From: an uncultured Oscillospiraceae bacterium
Lineage (GTDB): Bacteria; Bacillota; Clostridia; Oscillospirales; Ruminococcaceae
DNA length: 64,000 nucleotides
Direction: 5' to 3'
Assembly: GCA_910578255.1 (NCBI GenBank)
Contig: CAJTQM010000002.1
Location: forward strand, 79,243-143,242
Shown: one piece after another, positions 51,240-60,427 of the stretch
Layout: every line of letters starts with the position of its first letter
Position numbering within the stretch: the stretch's first letter is position 1
Notes under the pieces: model-generated
Databases searched by the model: none
Told to the model about the DNA's origin: nothing
The model's input: only the letters and a program-made list of their open reading frames with translations
Translations under genes and position numbers: made by a program

Positions 51240-52085
51240 TTAAGATTCGACTGTTCTAATAAAACGCTTTTTTACCTTCCCTGTAGCTACAGCACCGATG
51301 GAAAAAAGGCATCGAAGCGACGGCGTATTATCCGCACGGACCCAATCATACTGGTTTTCCCTGGAATCCAGCCATCGCTCCTGCGCGATAAAGAGCATTC
51401 GGAGCATCTCGCTTAAGCGTTTGCCCCGATAGGCTGGGGCGACGACGATCCGCCCGCCGGCGGCTTGAAAAAAATATGCCGCAGCGATGCCATTTGTCCC
51501 CTTGATGCAGACAATATTATTTTTTTGCGCTTCCGCTTCCAGTTCCCTTTCATTGAGAAGAACAGCATCATATCGGCCCAACTCCCGCCGGATCAATCGC
51601 CGAATCTCTTCCAGTTCTCCTCTGCCCGCATTGATATACTGAAGGTGCATCGCCCGGAGCTGACGCAAAATAGATTCTTCTTTTTTCACCGCCTGTCGGT
51701 GCTGACTCCCACAGCAAAAACGCAGCTGTTTCTGACAGTCGATTAAAGAAAAACCGTTATCGAATAGAAAATCTTCTCCATACTCCTTGGCAGGCGCGGC
51801 TTCTCCGCCGATTTCCACAAGATCGCAGCACAGTTCTTTGTCAAGCGGCGGGAAATGATAGCAGCTACCGACAGGCAACGCAAAAACAACCCGGTAAAAA
51901 TCCCCCTCATCCCGGAAAGCCGCCATTCCATTCCCCATATCCTGATAAAAAATAGTTTGGTACGCTTCGGGAGATTGCAGCCACTCGTTCATCAAATAGA
52001 GATTATTCACATTTCGCTGATGGTTGTAGGCGGCTTTTAAGGCGAGCAATTGTTCATTTCCGGTCGCTTTCTGCAGTTTTGTCAT
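51240..52085 (-). CDS. GNAT-fold protein of the biosynthetic cluster (a)
   Basis: A 281-residue protein. The C-terminal 90 residues have a GNAT-like core (GIAAAYFFQAAGGRIVVAPAYRGKRLSEML, seen as VVAPAYRGKRLSEML, then NTPSLRCLFSIG, the helix-strand end of the fold). The N-terminal half has no match I recognise but resembles that of the gene at 54264 (aromatic, Met-rich start and a FRDEGDFYRVVFAL-type strand). Acyl transfer from ACP or CoA to an amine is the likely role. It overlaps the MBL gene by four bases (ATGA), so both are translated together. Confidence 0.65.
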   Translation of the reverse strand: MTKLQKATGNEQLLALKAAYNHQRNVNNLYLMNEWLQSPEAYQTIFYQDMGNGMAAFRDEGDFYRVVFALPVGSCYHFPPLDKELCCDLVEIGGEAAPAKEYGEDFLFDNGFSLIDCQKQLRFCCGSQHRQAVKKEESILRQLRAMHLQYINAGRGELEEIRRLIRRELGRYDAVLLNERELEAEAQKNNIVCIKGTNGIAAAYFFQAAGGRIVVAPAYRGKRLSEMLRMLFIAQERWLDSRENQYDWVRADNTPSLRCLFSIGAVATGKVKKRFIRTVES

Positions 52086-52735
52086 ATCTCCTCCTGCAAC
52101 AAATAATGGGAGCCAAGGAGGAAACTTTCCTCATGGCCGGGATAAATGATCAGGTCTCGATCCAAGCTTTTTAAAAAGGGAAACGTAATGGCGCGAAAAT
52201 CCTTTTTGCTTCCGCCGGGAAAACGATCCGGCGGAATATCCTCGGACAAAAGCACATCTCCGGAAAAGGCGCACAAATCATCTACAATTAGCATGTTGGA
52301 GCCGGCGCTGTGACCTGGCGTAAGCTTCACTTTGATCGTATGACCCTGCCATTGAATCTGTTGCCCGTCCTCCAAAAGCTGGTCTGCGCAGCATGCATAG
52401 TGTTCGTCAAAAGGGATATCCCGTACCGATTTCCCCTTTTGAAACTGCATATATGCCTCATAGAATTTCGCGAAATTTTTAGTGGGATCTTGCATGTTGG
52501 CGCTGCATTTTGCGTTAGCCAGCAAAGGGATTCCATAAACCTGCTTCATCTCGTTTACGCCGCGGATGTGATCGAAATGCTCATGCGTTACCAGCATAAA
52601 ATCCATTGTCAGATCCTCCATCAGCGCGCGGGATTCCTCACAATAAAACGGATCAATCGCGATGCCGTGGGCATGTTCTGCAAGAATATACATATTATGA
52701 TCCAACATAGGCGAGACAAAACGTCTGATCTCCAC
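52082..52735 (-). CDS. Metallo-beta-lactamase-fold hydrolase
   Basis: A 217-residue glyoxalase II-like protein with the metal ligands THEHFDHIRG, LTPGHSAGSNML, AFSGDVLLSE and YPGHEES. Such enzymes hydrolyse thioesters; in biosynthetic clusters they act as thioesterases or cyclases on ACP-bound acyl chains (family knowledge). GTG start (52733-52735) directly after the TAA of the ligase gene, with no space. Its position suggests chain release or editing of the product. Confidence 0.82.
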   Translation of the reverse strand: MEIRRFVSPMLDHNMYILAEHAHGIAIDPFYCEESRALMEDLTMDFMLVTHEHFDHIRGVNEMKQVYGIPLLANAKCSANMQDPTKNFAKFYEAYMQFQKGKSVRDIPFDEHYACCADQLLEDGQQIQWQGHTIKVKLTPGHSAGSNMLIVDDLCAFSGDVLLSEDIPPDRFPGGSKKDFRAITFPFLKSLDRDLIIYPGHEESFLLGSHYLLQEEI

Positions 52736-54244
52736 TTATTTCACACTTTCCGTATATTGGCGCTTTAATTCTTTTTTATCGATTTTTCCGTTTGCGTTAT
52801 GCGGCATACTTTCCAATATAAAAAACTTGTTGGGAATCATGTATTTTGGCAGCCGGTCCCGCACACCTTCGATCAGCTTTTTTGCAGATAAATCGGTACC
52901 TGTACAATATAGAACAATTAAACTGTTGGTTTCATCATAAATGCAAGCGCACTCAAATACGTCCGGCACCGCGCTTACGGCGGCTTCGATTTCTCCCAGT
53001 TCAATGCGATAACCCTGATGCTTGATTTGGAAATCCTTTCTTGTTACGTAGACCAGTTCTCCGTAAGAATTTGTCTTCACGATGTCGCCGGTACGGTATA
53101 CCGTTTCAGGATAGGCCGTATTCATCGGATTTTGGGTAAAAACATCAGCTGTTTTTTCGGGATTGTTGTAATATCCGGATGCAAGGAAGGATCCTCGAAC
53201 CACCAGTTCGCCCTCCTCGCCGTCTTTGGCAAGGGTTCCATCCTCTTTGATCACCATTACCGCGCAGTTCGCACAGGCTCTTCCAATCGGCAAAGTCTCG
53301 TCATCCCGAAACGGCCGGTTCACGATATAATAGGTGGCAATATCTGTTGTCTCCGTAGGACCGAACAGATTTACGAAAAGCGTATCTTTCGGCATATGGG
53401 TACGCCAATAGTTCAGCTGTTTCATCGGCATCACCTCACCGGCAAAAAGCACTTTTTTCAGATGCGGAAGTTCCCGTCCGTCCAGCGCCTTAAAATTGGC
53501 GACCATGTTCATTGCCGAGGGAACCCAATAAATTGTATTGATGCGCTTTTCATTCATGAACTCGATTAGCTTTACCGGGAAGGAAAAAAACTGCTTGGGG
53601 ATCACGATTAGACGAGCCCCCGCTAGCATAGTAGAAAACATGGTCGAAACCGACATACTGAAATAGAATGGGGTTTGGCTCCCCCAAACAGTATTTTCAT
53701 CGATTCCAAACGCTCCGATATACCATTGCGCATACTTAATCACACTGGCGTGGTTGACCACTGTTCCCTTCGGTATCCCGGTAGAACCGGAGGTAAAGAG
53801 CGTATAGACCGGATCGGTATCAATCATACTGCTTCGCACAAGAGCGAGCAACGCCTCATCCACGTCCACAGATGCGATCTCCTCATATGACAAAACGTTC
53901 ACATCCTCCAGGCGTTCGCCCTGGGCGGCACACTTTTTATCGACGACTACGGCCACCGGATCAAGCGTTTCGAAAATGCTTTTGATCGGCATCATTGCAT
54001 CGATCACAACATAAAAGTTGCCGCTATAAACCGCTCCCATCATCGCTGTCCACGAAGCGGCTGTATTGTCCATAAATACGGCGATAGGATGATGAGCCAC
54101 ATGATAGCGGCACAAAAAGGTACCGATCCGCTTTGCCCTTGCAACAAATTCGGAAAACGACAGCGCCTCTTCCGCATCCTCACAAATGATCTGATCCGGA
54201 AAAGCAGCGGCGCTCTTTTCCAAAAAATCCAAAACGGTTATCAT
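52736..54244 (-). CDS. AMP-forming acyl-CoA/acyl-ACP ligase (adenylation enzyme)
   Basis: A 502-residue ANL-superfamily enzyme that activates a carboxylic acid with ATP and loads it on a thiol. Motifs: A3 TLFTSGSTGIPKG, A5 NLFGPTETTD, A7 YRTGDIV, A8 IKHQGYRIELGEIEAAV and A10 NANGKIDKKEL (catalytic Lys). The layout resembles DltA and stand-alone NRPS adenylation domains rather than fatty-acyl-CoA ligases. I chose the ATG at 54244 (AGGG site); an ATG four codons earlier is also open. With two ACP genes nearby it probably loads the starter acid. Confidence 0.9.
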   Translation of the reverse strand: MITVLDFLEKSAAAFPDQIICEDAEEALSFSEFVARAKRIGTFLCRYHVAHHPIAVFMDNTAASWTAMMGAVYSGNFYVVIDAMMPIKSIFETLDPVAVVVDKKCAAQGERLEDVNVLSYEEIASVDVDEALLALVRSSMIDTDPVYTLFTSGSTGIPKGTVVNHASVIKYAQWYIGAFGIDENTVWGSQTPFYFSMSVSTMFSTMLAGARLIVIPKQFFSFPVKLIEFMNEKRINTIYWVPSAMNMVANFKALDGRELPHLKKVLFAGEVMPMKQLNYWRTHMPKDTLFVNLFGPTETTDIATYYIVNRPFRDDETLPIGRACANCAVMVIKEDGTLAKDGEEGELVVRGSFLASGYYNNPEKTADVFTQNPMNTAYPETVYRTGDIVKTNSYGELVYVTRKDFQIKHQGYRIELGEIEAAVSAVPDVFECACIYDETNSLIVLYCTGTDLSAKKLIEGVRDRLPKYMIPNKFFILESMPHNANGKIDKKELKRQYTESVK

Positions 54245-54263
54245 AATTTCCCTCATTTTTCAT

Positions 54264-55232
54264 TCAGTATTTTGCATAACCTGGTTTTACAAACTGATGC
54301 ATTTCTTTTTCTGTCAAATTATATCCTAAGGATTTATGTAAGCGTAAAGACGCTGTGTTGGTCGATTTGATCCAGCCAAAAGCTTTACAGCGCATGTATT
54401 CTTTTCTGGCTGACTCATCCTCAGGAATGGCTTTATACCAGCCTTCCAAAGCTTTGACAGCCATTGCAGCTGCATATCCATTCGCGTCGTATTTTTTATT
54501 GGAGGCAATCGCCCCACCGTGGAGGACTGCTGAGATGGAAATGGCGTAAATTTCACCTGAATCATCCGTTAAGCAGGATAAAAATCCCTGATCACGCTGT
54601 TTTTTGCGCTCTTTTTTGGAGTATTTTTTCTGTACATAGATATCAATAGATTCTTTGTACACCTTCTCAAAGGTTTTTAGCTGCTTATTCGTAGGCGCGC
54701 TAATGTACTTACCTTCAGCTTGCAGTGACTTTTCAATTACTTTCAAGCGATTCCAAAATTTTTCCGGCGACAGTTGAGGAACGGTTGAAACTTGATAATA
54801 AATGCCATTATCGGTGAAACCGTCTTCCGTAAGCTTTTCTTCAAAAGCCGCTTGGTTTGGAAGCATTTTATCATGACGATAAACGTTTTCCGACAAAATG
54901 TTTTTGTCCAGCTGCGGTACTTGAAACGTATTTTTAGGATCAAGATAAAAAAATGCGTAATAATAAGCGCCCTCATCGTCAATAAACGCGAGGCCGTTAT
55001 TCGTTTTCATTTGATAAAATGCACCTAGTGAAATCAGCCTTTTGATTTCGTCCGGCATCATAAAGCAATTGGTGAACAGCGGCCCATTTGCCTCGTGTTT
55101 GGCTTTTTTTACAAGGGCGCTATATTCTTCGAACGAATGAATCGGTATCAGGATTCCCTTGGATATCAGATTTCTCTTTTCTTTGTTCTTTTTTCTTTCC
55201 AATAAAAAATTATGTATAAATTTTTGCCGCAT
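54264..55232 (-). CDS. GNAT-fold protein of the biosynthetic cluster (b)
   Basis: A 322-residue, Lys-rich protein. A C-terminal GNAT-like end is visible (DDSGEIYAISISAVLHGG, then NTASLRLHKSLGYNL, matching NxxAxxLYxxxGF). The first 200 residues include an aromatic strand block (GLAFIDDEGAYYYAFFYLD) similar to that in the gene at 51240, so the two appear to be distant paralogues. Position immediately before both ACP genes suggests that it takes an acyl group from the carrier. The canonical acetyl-CoA loop is weak, so acyl-ACP as donor is possible. Confidence 0.6.
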   Translation of the reverse strand: MRQKFIHNFLLERKKNKEKRNLISKGILIPIHSFEEYSALVKKAKHEANGPLFTNCFMMPDEIKRLISLGAFYQMKTNNGLAFIDDEGAYYYAFFYLDPKNTFQVPQLDKNILSENVYRHDKMLPNQAAFEEKLTEDGFTDNGIYYQVSTVPQLSPEKFWNRLKVIEKSLQAEGKYISAPTNKQLKTFEKVYKESIDIYVQKKYSKKERKKQRDQGFLSCLTDDSGEIYAISISAVLHGGAIASNKKYDANGYAAAMAVKALEGWYKAIPEDESARKEYMRCKAFGWIKSTNTASLRLHKSLGYNLTEKEMHQFVKPGYAKY

Positions 55233-55236
55233 ATAA

Positions 55237-55461
55237 TCATCCTTTTGCTTCTTCGATCATTTTCATAATGGACTTTGCAGAATCAAAGTTTTCCGGGACC
55301 ATTGCTTCCACCGGAATTTCGATATCATATGCATTTTCAATATAGGAAATTATCGTAACAATATCAAAGGAGTCGATATAACTGTCGCTTACCAGGCCCT
55401 CCGTATTCCGAAAATCCACATCCGGACGGACTGCCTCCAGAATATTATACAGCTGTTCCAT
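55237..55461 (-). CDS. Acyl carrier protein (1)
   Basis: A 74-residue acidic carrier protein. The phosphopantetheine site is Ser in SYIDSFDIVTIIS (DSF in place of DSL), with the helix IENAYDIEIPVE after it. The divergence from fatty-acid ACP suggests a dedicated partner, perhaps of the AMP-forming ligase. Four bases separate it from the next gene. Confidence 0.88.
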   Translation of the reverse strand: MEQLYNILEAVRPDVDFRNTEGLVSDSYIDSFDIVTIISYIENAYDIEIPVEAMVPENFDSAKSIMKMIEEAKG

Positions 55462-55476
55462 TTTATCCTCCCCAAT

Positions 55477-55695
55477 TTATTCCATATAGGCGAAAATATC
55501 CGCGACGGTTTCTAATGCCTTGATCTGAGCCCCGCTGATGGTTTTATTAAAGTGTTCATCGAGCATGACAATCAGCGAAAGCGCCGCAATGGAATCCCAC
55601 TCATCCACATCAGCTAGAATGGTTTCGGGGGTCAATGTTCCTTCGTCTACGTCAATGGCCTCTTCGATTAAAGCAAGTTTTTCTTTAAGTTCCAT
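55477..55695 (-). CDS. Acyl carrier protein (2)
   Basis: A 72-residue acidic carrier protein with the site EWDSIAALSLIVMLDEHF, a canonical DSxxxL arrangement. GGAGGTAAATT precedes the ATG. Different enough from carrier 1 to suggest separate jobs, for example starter loading and chain extension. Confidence 0.9.
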   Translation of the reverse strand: MELKEKLALIEEAIDVDEGTLTPETILADVDEWDSIAALSLIVMLDEHFNKTISGAQIKALETVADIFAYME

Positions 55696-55739
55696 AATTT
55701 ACCTCCATTATTTTTTATAACATAAATTAAAAGCGAAAA

Positions 55740-56504
55740 TTAAATTCTTAATTCTTCACTTTCTATTGGGCGTCCATCATTTCCGGATGAAATATATATT
55801 TTTTGCCCAGTGATTTTTTTGCTTTGTTCACTCAGCAAAAAAATGATCGTATCCGCCACGTCCTCTGGGGTAATATCGCCCAAAGGATACAAGATCTTAC
55901 GCTGCTGCTGCGATGTATTAGAAAAAAAATCCTGTGTCATTGTTGTATGCACCATTTCAGGGCACACTGCGTTTACTCGGATACCCCGATTGGCAAATTC
56001 TTTCGCGGCAACGCGACAAATCCCCTCAATAGCCGCTTTTGAAGCTGTATAGATACCTTGTGATTTATCTGAATGAATTGTCGCAGATGATGATAATGCA
56101 ATAATTGAACCATTATTGTTTAAAACTTTTTTTGATGCAAATTCTGTAAGTAACACTGCGAAAGAAAGATAATTAACTTTTGTTATTTTTAAAATTTGTG
56201 AAATTTTTTCCATACGAAGTAAACTGGTTCGCGCAAGCCCCGTTGAAAAAACTAATCCATCAAATCTCCTTCCATCAATTGCAATACTCTTAGCAACAAA
56301 TTCTTTGATCCCATCTAAATTGCTCATCTCATAAGAAATTGTATAGTGATTGTCGCCTTGGAGCAACTCTTTGGTTTCCTGTAGGCGTTCCATATTTCTA
56401 CCAGTTAAGACAACACTACCGCCTTGCTCAGCAATTTTGCAAGCAACAGCCCGTCCAATACCGGAGGACGAACCTGTTACTAGGTATTTTTTCCCTTTTA
56501 ACAT
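55740..56504 (-). CDS. SDR-family oxidoreductase, FabG-like (b)
   Basis: A 254-residue short-chain dehydrogenase. Cofactor loop VTGSSSGIGRAVACKI, catalytic Ser in ALSSSATIH and Tyr-x3-Lys in GIYTASKAAIEG; the NAG-type motif is FSTGLA. A beta-ketoacyl-ACP reductase role fits the neighbours. ATG at 56504 chosen because a GTG three codons upstream would be inside the ribosome site. AT-rich gene, like those around it. Confidence 0.88.
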   Translation of the reverse strand: MLKGKKYLVTGSSSGIGRAVACKIAEQGGSVVLTGRNMERLQETKELLQGDNHYTISYEMSNLDGIKEFVAKSIAIDGRRFDGLVFSTGLARTSLLRMEKISQILKITKVNYLSFAVLLTEFASKKVLNNNGSIIALSSSATIHSDKSQGIYTASKAAIEGICRVAAKEFANRGIRVNAVCPEMVHTTMTQDFFSNTSQQQRKILYPLGDITPEDVADTIIFLLSEQSKKITGQKIYISSGNDGRPIESEELRI

Positions 56505-56509
56505 GTTTA

Positions 56510-57217
56510 TCACAACCTCTTTTCGAAATCGATATTGGTTCCTGTGATCGAAGAGGAAGCATCACTCATATAAAAGCACAAGACCTTTGCTACATCGTCG
56601 ACTCCAAGCAATACAGAAGGATCCGCGGTATTACGGTCAATCATTTCTGAATAAATTCCACCCGGGCAAATGGTATTTACACGGATCTGATTGGCTGCAA
56701 GTTCTAATGCGGCTGTTTTCATTAGTGCGTTCATTGCGCCTTTCGCAGCGCCATAAGCGCCATTTCCCTTTTGCCCATAGACCGCAACGCTAGAAGAAAT
56801 ACCTACGATTGAGGCCCCAGGATTAAAAATTCTTTTTGAGGCTGCGCATTTTAAGATTGCCGCAAAAGATATAAAGTTTACATTCAGCATATGCAATAAT
56901 ATGTCTGATGAAAGCGCTCTAATTGGAGCAAGCTGAACGGCACCCGCGCAATGTATTGCACCATCCAGCTTTTTTCCATCAAAACTCGCTTCCTTAAATG
57001 CGTTCACCACATTATCAAACTGCGATATATCACATACTACGATTTTGTGATTGCCCTGCTCCATCAAAGAAAGCGTTTTTTCGAGTTCGTCCTGCCGCCT
57101 TGCAGAGAGAATCACATCCGCATTCAGTTGACTAAGCATAATTGATGTTGCCCTGCCAACGCCAGATGAAGCGCCTGTCACAAAAACCCTTTTTCCTCGT
57201 AAGCCTAATAGATCCAC
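56510..57217 (-). CDS. SDR-family oxidoreductase, FabG-like (a)
   Basis: A 235-residue short-chain dehydrogenase with TGASSGVGRATSIML, NAG-like HCAGAV, GISSSVAVYG and catalytic GAYGAAKGAMNA. All SDR catalytic residues are present. Probably reduces a beta-ketoacyl intermediate, one of a pair with the next gene; the two may act on successive cycles or different chain lengths. Confidence 0.88.
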   Translation of the reverse strand: MDLLGLRGKRVFVTGASSGVGRATSIMLSQLNADVILSARRQDELEKTLSLMEQGNHKIVVCDISQFDNVVNAFKEASFDGKKLDGAIHCAGAVQLAPIRALSSDILLHMLNVNFISFAAILKCAASKRIFNPGASIVGISSSVAVYGQKGNGAYGAAKGAMNALMKTAALELAANQIRVNTICPGGIYSEMIDRNTADPSVLLGVDDVAKVLCFYMSDASSSITGTNIDFEKRL

Positions 57218-57231
57218 GTGATACCTCCAGC

Positions 57232-58332
57232 TTAATTATATTCGTCGTAGGAAATGCCGTCGTCATAACGGTCGCGTACTCTAAATACTTCAAAACAGCT
57301 GCTGGGATCCAATGTGATTCCGACAATACCCAAAGACAAACCGATCCCAAAGCCACAGGTCAGAATTTTTCCACTGCTCTTGGGATTTTCTCCTTTTCCA
57401 TAATAATCACATATTGCCAAAGGGACAGAGGCACATCCTGTATTTCCGTAATTCACAATAGACAATGGTATTCTTTCTATTGGGAATTTAATCTTTCTTG
57501 CAAGGTTGGAAATAATCAGTTTATTTGCCTGGTGGCACGCCATGATATCAAAATCATTGTAGTCAATTTGAAAACGGGCGTTAAAGTCTTTGATCATCTG
57601 TACAACTTCTTTCAAAGAGAACCGCATAACGTCCATGCCAAGCATATAAAATTTATTGTTTAGTTCCAAGGCGCGCTGCAATCCCAAGTCGTTGGCCACC
57701 ATCCAAAAGGGATGACGTTGCCCGCCGTAGGGAGAAACCAACATCTTAAAGTCACGCCCCATTGACCGCAAAAGGCCATAAATGGGAGGAGCGCTTTCGT
57801 CATATTCCAGCAATGTTGCGGAGCCGCCGCTGCCAAAAAGCATCGGAATTTCCGGCGGCACATATTCACCGGGGATTTGATCTCCACAGGAGCCTGCTAA
57901 AAGCAAGACCGAACGACAGCCAGAATTGATATGCATTGCCGCTATCTCAAGGCCATACACATAAGCCGAACACCCTAACGGCACGTCATAGCAGATGCAT
58001 TCATCCGACAGGCCCAACCGATCCTGAAGGATGCACGCTGTCACAGGCTGCAAATAATCCCGGCTGGAGGACGCAAACACCAGCGCGTCTATCTTACTTC
58101 TGTCATAATCGAACTCGGTCAGGATTTTTTCTGCCGCCGCCGCACACAAGTCGGATGAGGTTACTCCGAGCCGGTGCGCTGTAAAACGGCGTTCTACGCC
58201 GGTGGATGTAATAAATTTTTGCACATGTTCTTCCCCAAATTGTTTTGCATAGTCTGTGGTATATTCTACATCATCCGGTACAGTGGCAGCTACTGCTACA
58301 ATTTTTGTATTATTCAAATTAAAGTAAGACAT
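57232..58332 (-). CDS. KAS III-type ketosynthase (b)
   Basis: A 366-residue FabH-like thiolase-fold enzyme. Catalytic triad intact: Cys121 in DVPLGCSAYVYGL, His267 in MACHQANKLI, Asn297 in NYGNTGCAS. FabH-type enzymes condense a CoA or ACP starter with malonyl-ACP. A long insertion region around 180-230 (YGGQRHPFWMVAND) differs from housekeeping FabH. It lies two bases after the first ketosynthase gene. Confidence 0.9.
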   Translation of the reverse strand: MSYFNLNNTKIVAVAATVPDDVEYTTDYAKQFGEEHVQKFITSTGVERRFTAHRLGVTSSDLCAAAAEKILTEFDYDRSKIDALVFASSSRDYLQPVTACILQDRLGLSDECICYDVPLGCSAYVYGLEIAAMHINSGCRSVLLLAGSCGDQIPGEYVPPEIPMLFGSGGSATLLEYDESAPPIYGLLRSMGRDFKMLVSPYGGQRHPFWMVANDLGLQRALELNNKFYMLGMDVMRFSLKEVVQMIKDFNARFQIDYNDFDIMACHQANKLIISNLARKIKFPIERIPLSIVNYGNTGCASVPLAICDYYGKGENPKSSGKILTCGFGIGLSLGIVGITLDPSSCFEVFRVRDRYDDGISYDEYN

Positions 58333-58334
58333 AC

Positions 58335-59429
58335 TTAACTCTCTATTTCCTTTAAAAATTTTTGATAGTCCAAACCGTCATTATAATGTGTATCGCATTG
58401 AATGATCGGATGGCAACAAGCACCATCAAGAGAAAAGGCACAAAGTCCGATGTTCATACCCACACCAAAAGCCAGAGAAAGAATTCTTTTTTTCCCTTCC
58501 CAAGGTTTTTTTTCAAAATAGTCACAAATTGTTATAAGAACGCTTGATCCATTTGTATTCCCATATTTTCCCAAAGAAAGAGGGACTTTTTCCATCGAAA
58601 ATCCAATTCTTTTTGCAACATTCTTAGTAATTAGGGCATTTGCTTGGTGAATAGCAGCAAAATCAAAGTCTTCTGAACTGCATTTGTTCTTAGTATAGAA
58701 TTTTTTTACAACAGCGGGTGCATCCTTTATACTAAATGAAAAGACATCCGCTCCGTTCATAAAACGCCTCATTAGTCTTGCCGCATTTTCAGTTCCAACT
58801 ACTTCCGCAATATCACCATATTTATGTCGATTTCCTCCAAATGGATTCATCAATGCTTTCCACTTTTCTCCTAGAGTTTCCAACTCAATATGAACTGAAT
58901 CTTCTTCGTCCTGGGGTCCTATAAGTACTGCACACCCGGCATCTCCAAAAAGGAAAGAGTCCTTATCATTAGTGCTAGAACTTGTAATCGCATCTCCTAT
59001 CAACAAAAGAACACGTCTGCAACCACCGCTAATAAAACTTGCGGCCATTTGCATTCCAAAAGGAAAAGCGGCGCATCCAAAAGTAATGTCATATGCAGCA
59101 CCACAATTTTTTAGCCCAAGCCGCGTCTGGAGTATTCCAGCTGTTGCAGGTGAAATATAATCAAACGACTGAGACATATAAATTAAGGCGTCAATTTTTT
59201 CCCGACTATTCTCATCCAGAATTTTTTCTGCCGCCGCGACACAAAGATCTGATGCAATAATCTTCTTTTTATATCCAACATAACGGTGAAATATGCCCGT
59301 GGTAGTACAAAATTTTTCTATTTCTCCATCTGGATATAACGGTGCATAATTCAATATATCATCAGGATCATTAGGAACTGCCGCCGCCAAGCCTAAAATT
59401 TTAATATTGTTGAAATAAAAACTACTCAT
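58335..59429 (-). CDS. KAS III-type ketosynthase (a)
   Basis: A 364-residue paralogue of the next gene, clearly diverged: Cys119 in DITFGCAAFPFGM, His261 in AIHQANALI, Asn291 in KYGNTNGSS. Both copies keep the full triad, so neither is a chain-length-factor-like partner that has lost its Cys. This suggests two successive condensations or two different starters. The gene is AT-rich compared with the flanking chromosome. Confidence 0.9.
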   Translation of the reverse strand: MSSFYFNNIKILGLAAAVPNDPDDILNYAPLYPDGEIEKFCTTTGIFHRYVGYKKKIIASDLCVAAAEKILDENSREKIDALIYMSQSFDYISPATAGILQTRLGLKNCGAAYDITFGCAAFPFGMQMAASFISGGCRRVLLLIGDAITSSSTNDKDSFLFGDAGCAVLIGPQDEEDSVHIELETLGEKWKALMNPFGGNRHKYGDIAEVVGTENAARLMRRFMNGADVFSFSIKDAPAVVKKFYTKNKCSSEDFDFAAIHQANALITKNVAKRIGFSMEKVPLSLGKYGNTNGSSVLITICDYFEKKPWEGKKRILSLAFGVGMNIGLCAFSLDGACCHPIIQCDTHYNDGLDYQKFLKEIES

Positions 59430-59448
59430 ATATTCACCTTGTTTCTTT

Positions 59449-60315
59449 TTACGGTACCATTACAACACGGCCGATTGGTGGTTTCATTTGATGTTTTAAA
59501 TCATCCAGCGTTAAAGGCCCTTCCGAAAATCCAAACAAATCTTCCTCCAAGGCATTCCACACCGCCTGATAGGCGTCCTCTTCCCTAAAACAGATCAGAT
59601 TTGTATTTCCAATCGTTTTTTGTTGATACCACCCGTTTTTCAACATCTGTTTTTCAAATGGTATCATCGGTCCCGGATAAAAGCCCTGGCAAGCGGCAAA
59701 AAGAGAAAAGCGATCCTTATATGTATTTCCGTCCCTGTCAGTTACCTGCCCCTCAAACCACTTTTCAAACCGATAGGGAACCCCGTATGCTGCTTCGACA
59801 TAATGTGCGTAGGTAAAACAGTGAGTTGGCTTTGCGCCTAAAAACAGGAACCGGACATCCTCCATTTGATGCAGCTTGGAAAAAATGCCGCCATTGCTCA
59901 TACAACGGTTTCCGACAGAATAAAAGCTTTCAGCTTCTTTGCCAACCGCAATCACAGACAGCAAAGGATCCAAGGAACGCACCGCGCCCGGCTGTTTTCT
60001 CACATATTCATTGAGTGTGCCCATATATTTGGCCGTGGATTTGTTTACATCAAACGCTTCCTGATTGGCAAAGCTGAAGGTGAAAGCTGGGAACACAATC
60101 GTATCCACATCTAACGCCAAAAGCACTTCGCATACCGCCTTTAGCAGTTCGGACCGCTTCAAACCGGGATTTACAGTTCCGATCGCTCCGAGATCCGTAT
60201 GGATAAACAGCGTTTTGCACTGGTCGGCCTTGATTTGCTGCAACGCCTGCAACAATTCAGAATTTGTAATCCATCGATTCTCTTCTTCAGCGAAAAAGAT
60301 CTCACGTAACTCCAA
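59449..60315 (-). CDS. AAC(3)-fold N-acyltransferase
   Basis: A 288-residue protein of the aminoglycoside 3-N-acetyltransferase family. Signatures: FIHTDLGAIG, VFPAFTFSF, SLDPLLSVIAVGK and the catalytic His/Glu region CFTYAHYVEAAYGVPYR. Within a biosynthetic cluster such proteins more likely acylate an amino sugar or amine of the product than detoxify a drug; this is inference. It follows the NeuD-like gene by about 110 bases and precedes the ketosynthases. Confidence 0.85.
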   Translation of the reverse strand: MELREIFFAEEENRWITNSELLQALQQIKADQCKTLFIHTDLGAIGTVNPGLKRSELLKAVCEVLLALDVDTIVFPAFTFSFANQEAFDVNKSTAKYMGTLNEYVRKQPGAVRSLDPLLSVIAVGKEAESFYSVGNRCMSNGGIFSKLHQMEDVRFLFLGAKPTHCFTYAHYVEAAYGVPYRFEKWFEGQVTDRDGNTYKDRFSLFAACQGFYPGPMIPFEKQMLKNGWYQQKTIGNTNLICFREEDAYQAVWNALEEDLFGFSEGPLTLDDLKHQMKPPIGRVVMVP

Positions 60316-60427
60316 AACAGCTTTACCTCCTCGAATTCAACCGCCATAAATTTCTATAATATCGAAAACAAATTAGCTTAACCCTTCCGAAATGGGGATT
60401 AACGCAACTGTAATAAAGACTTTTATT

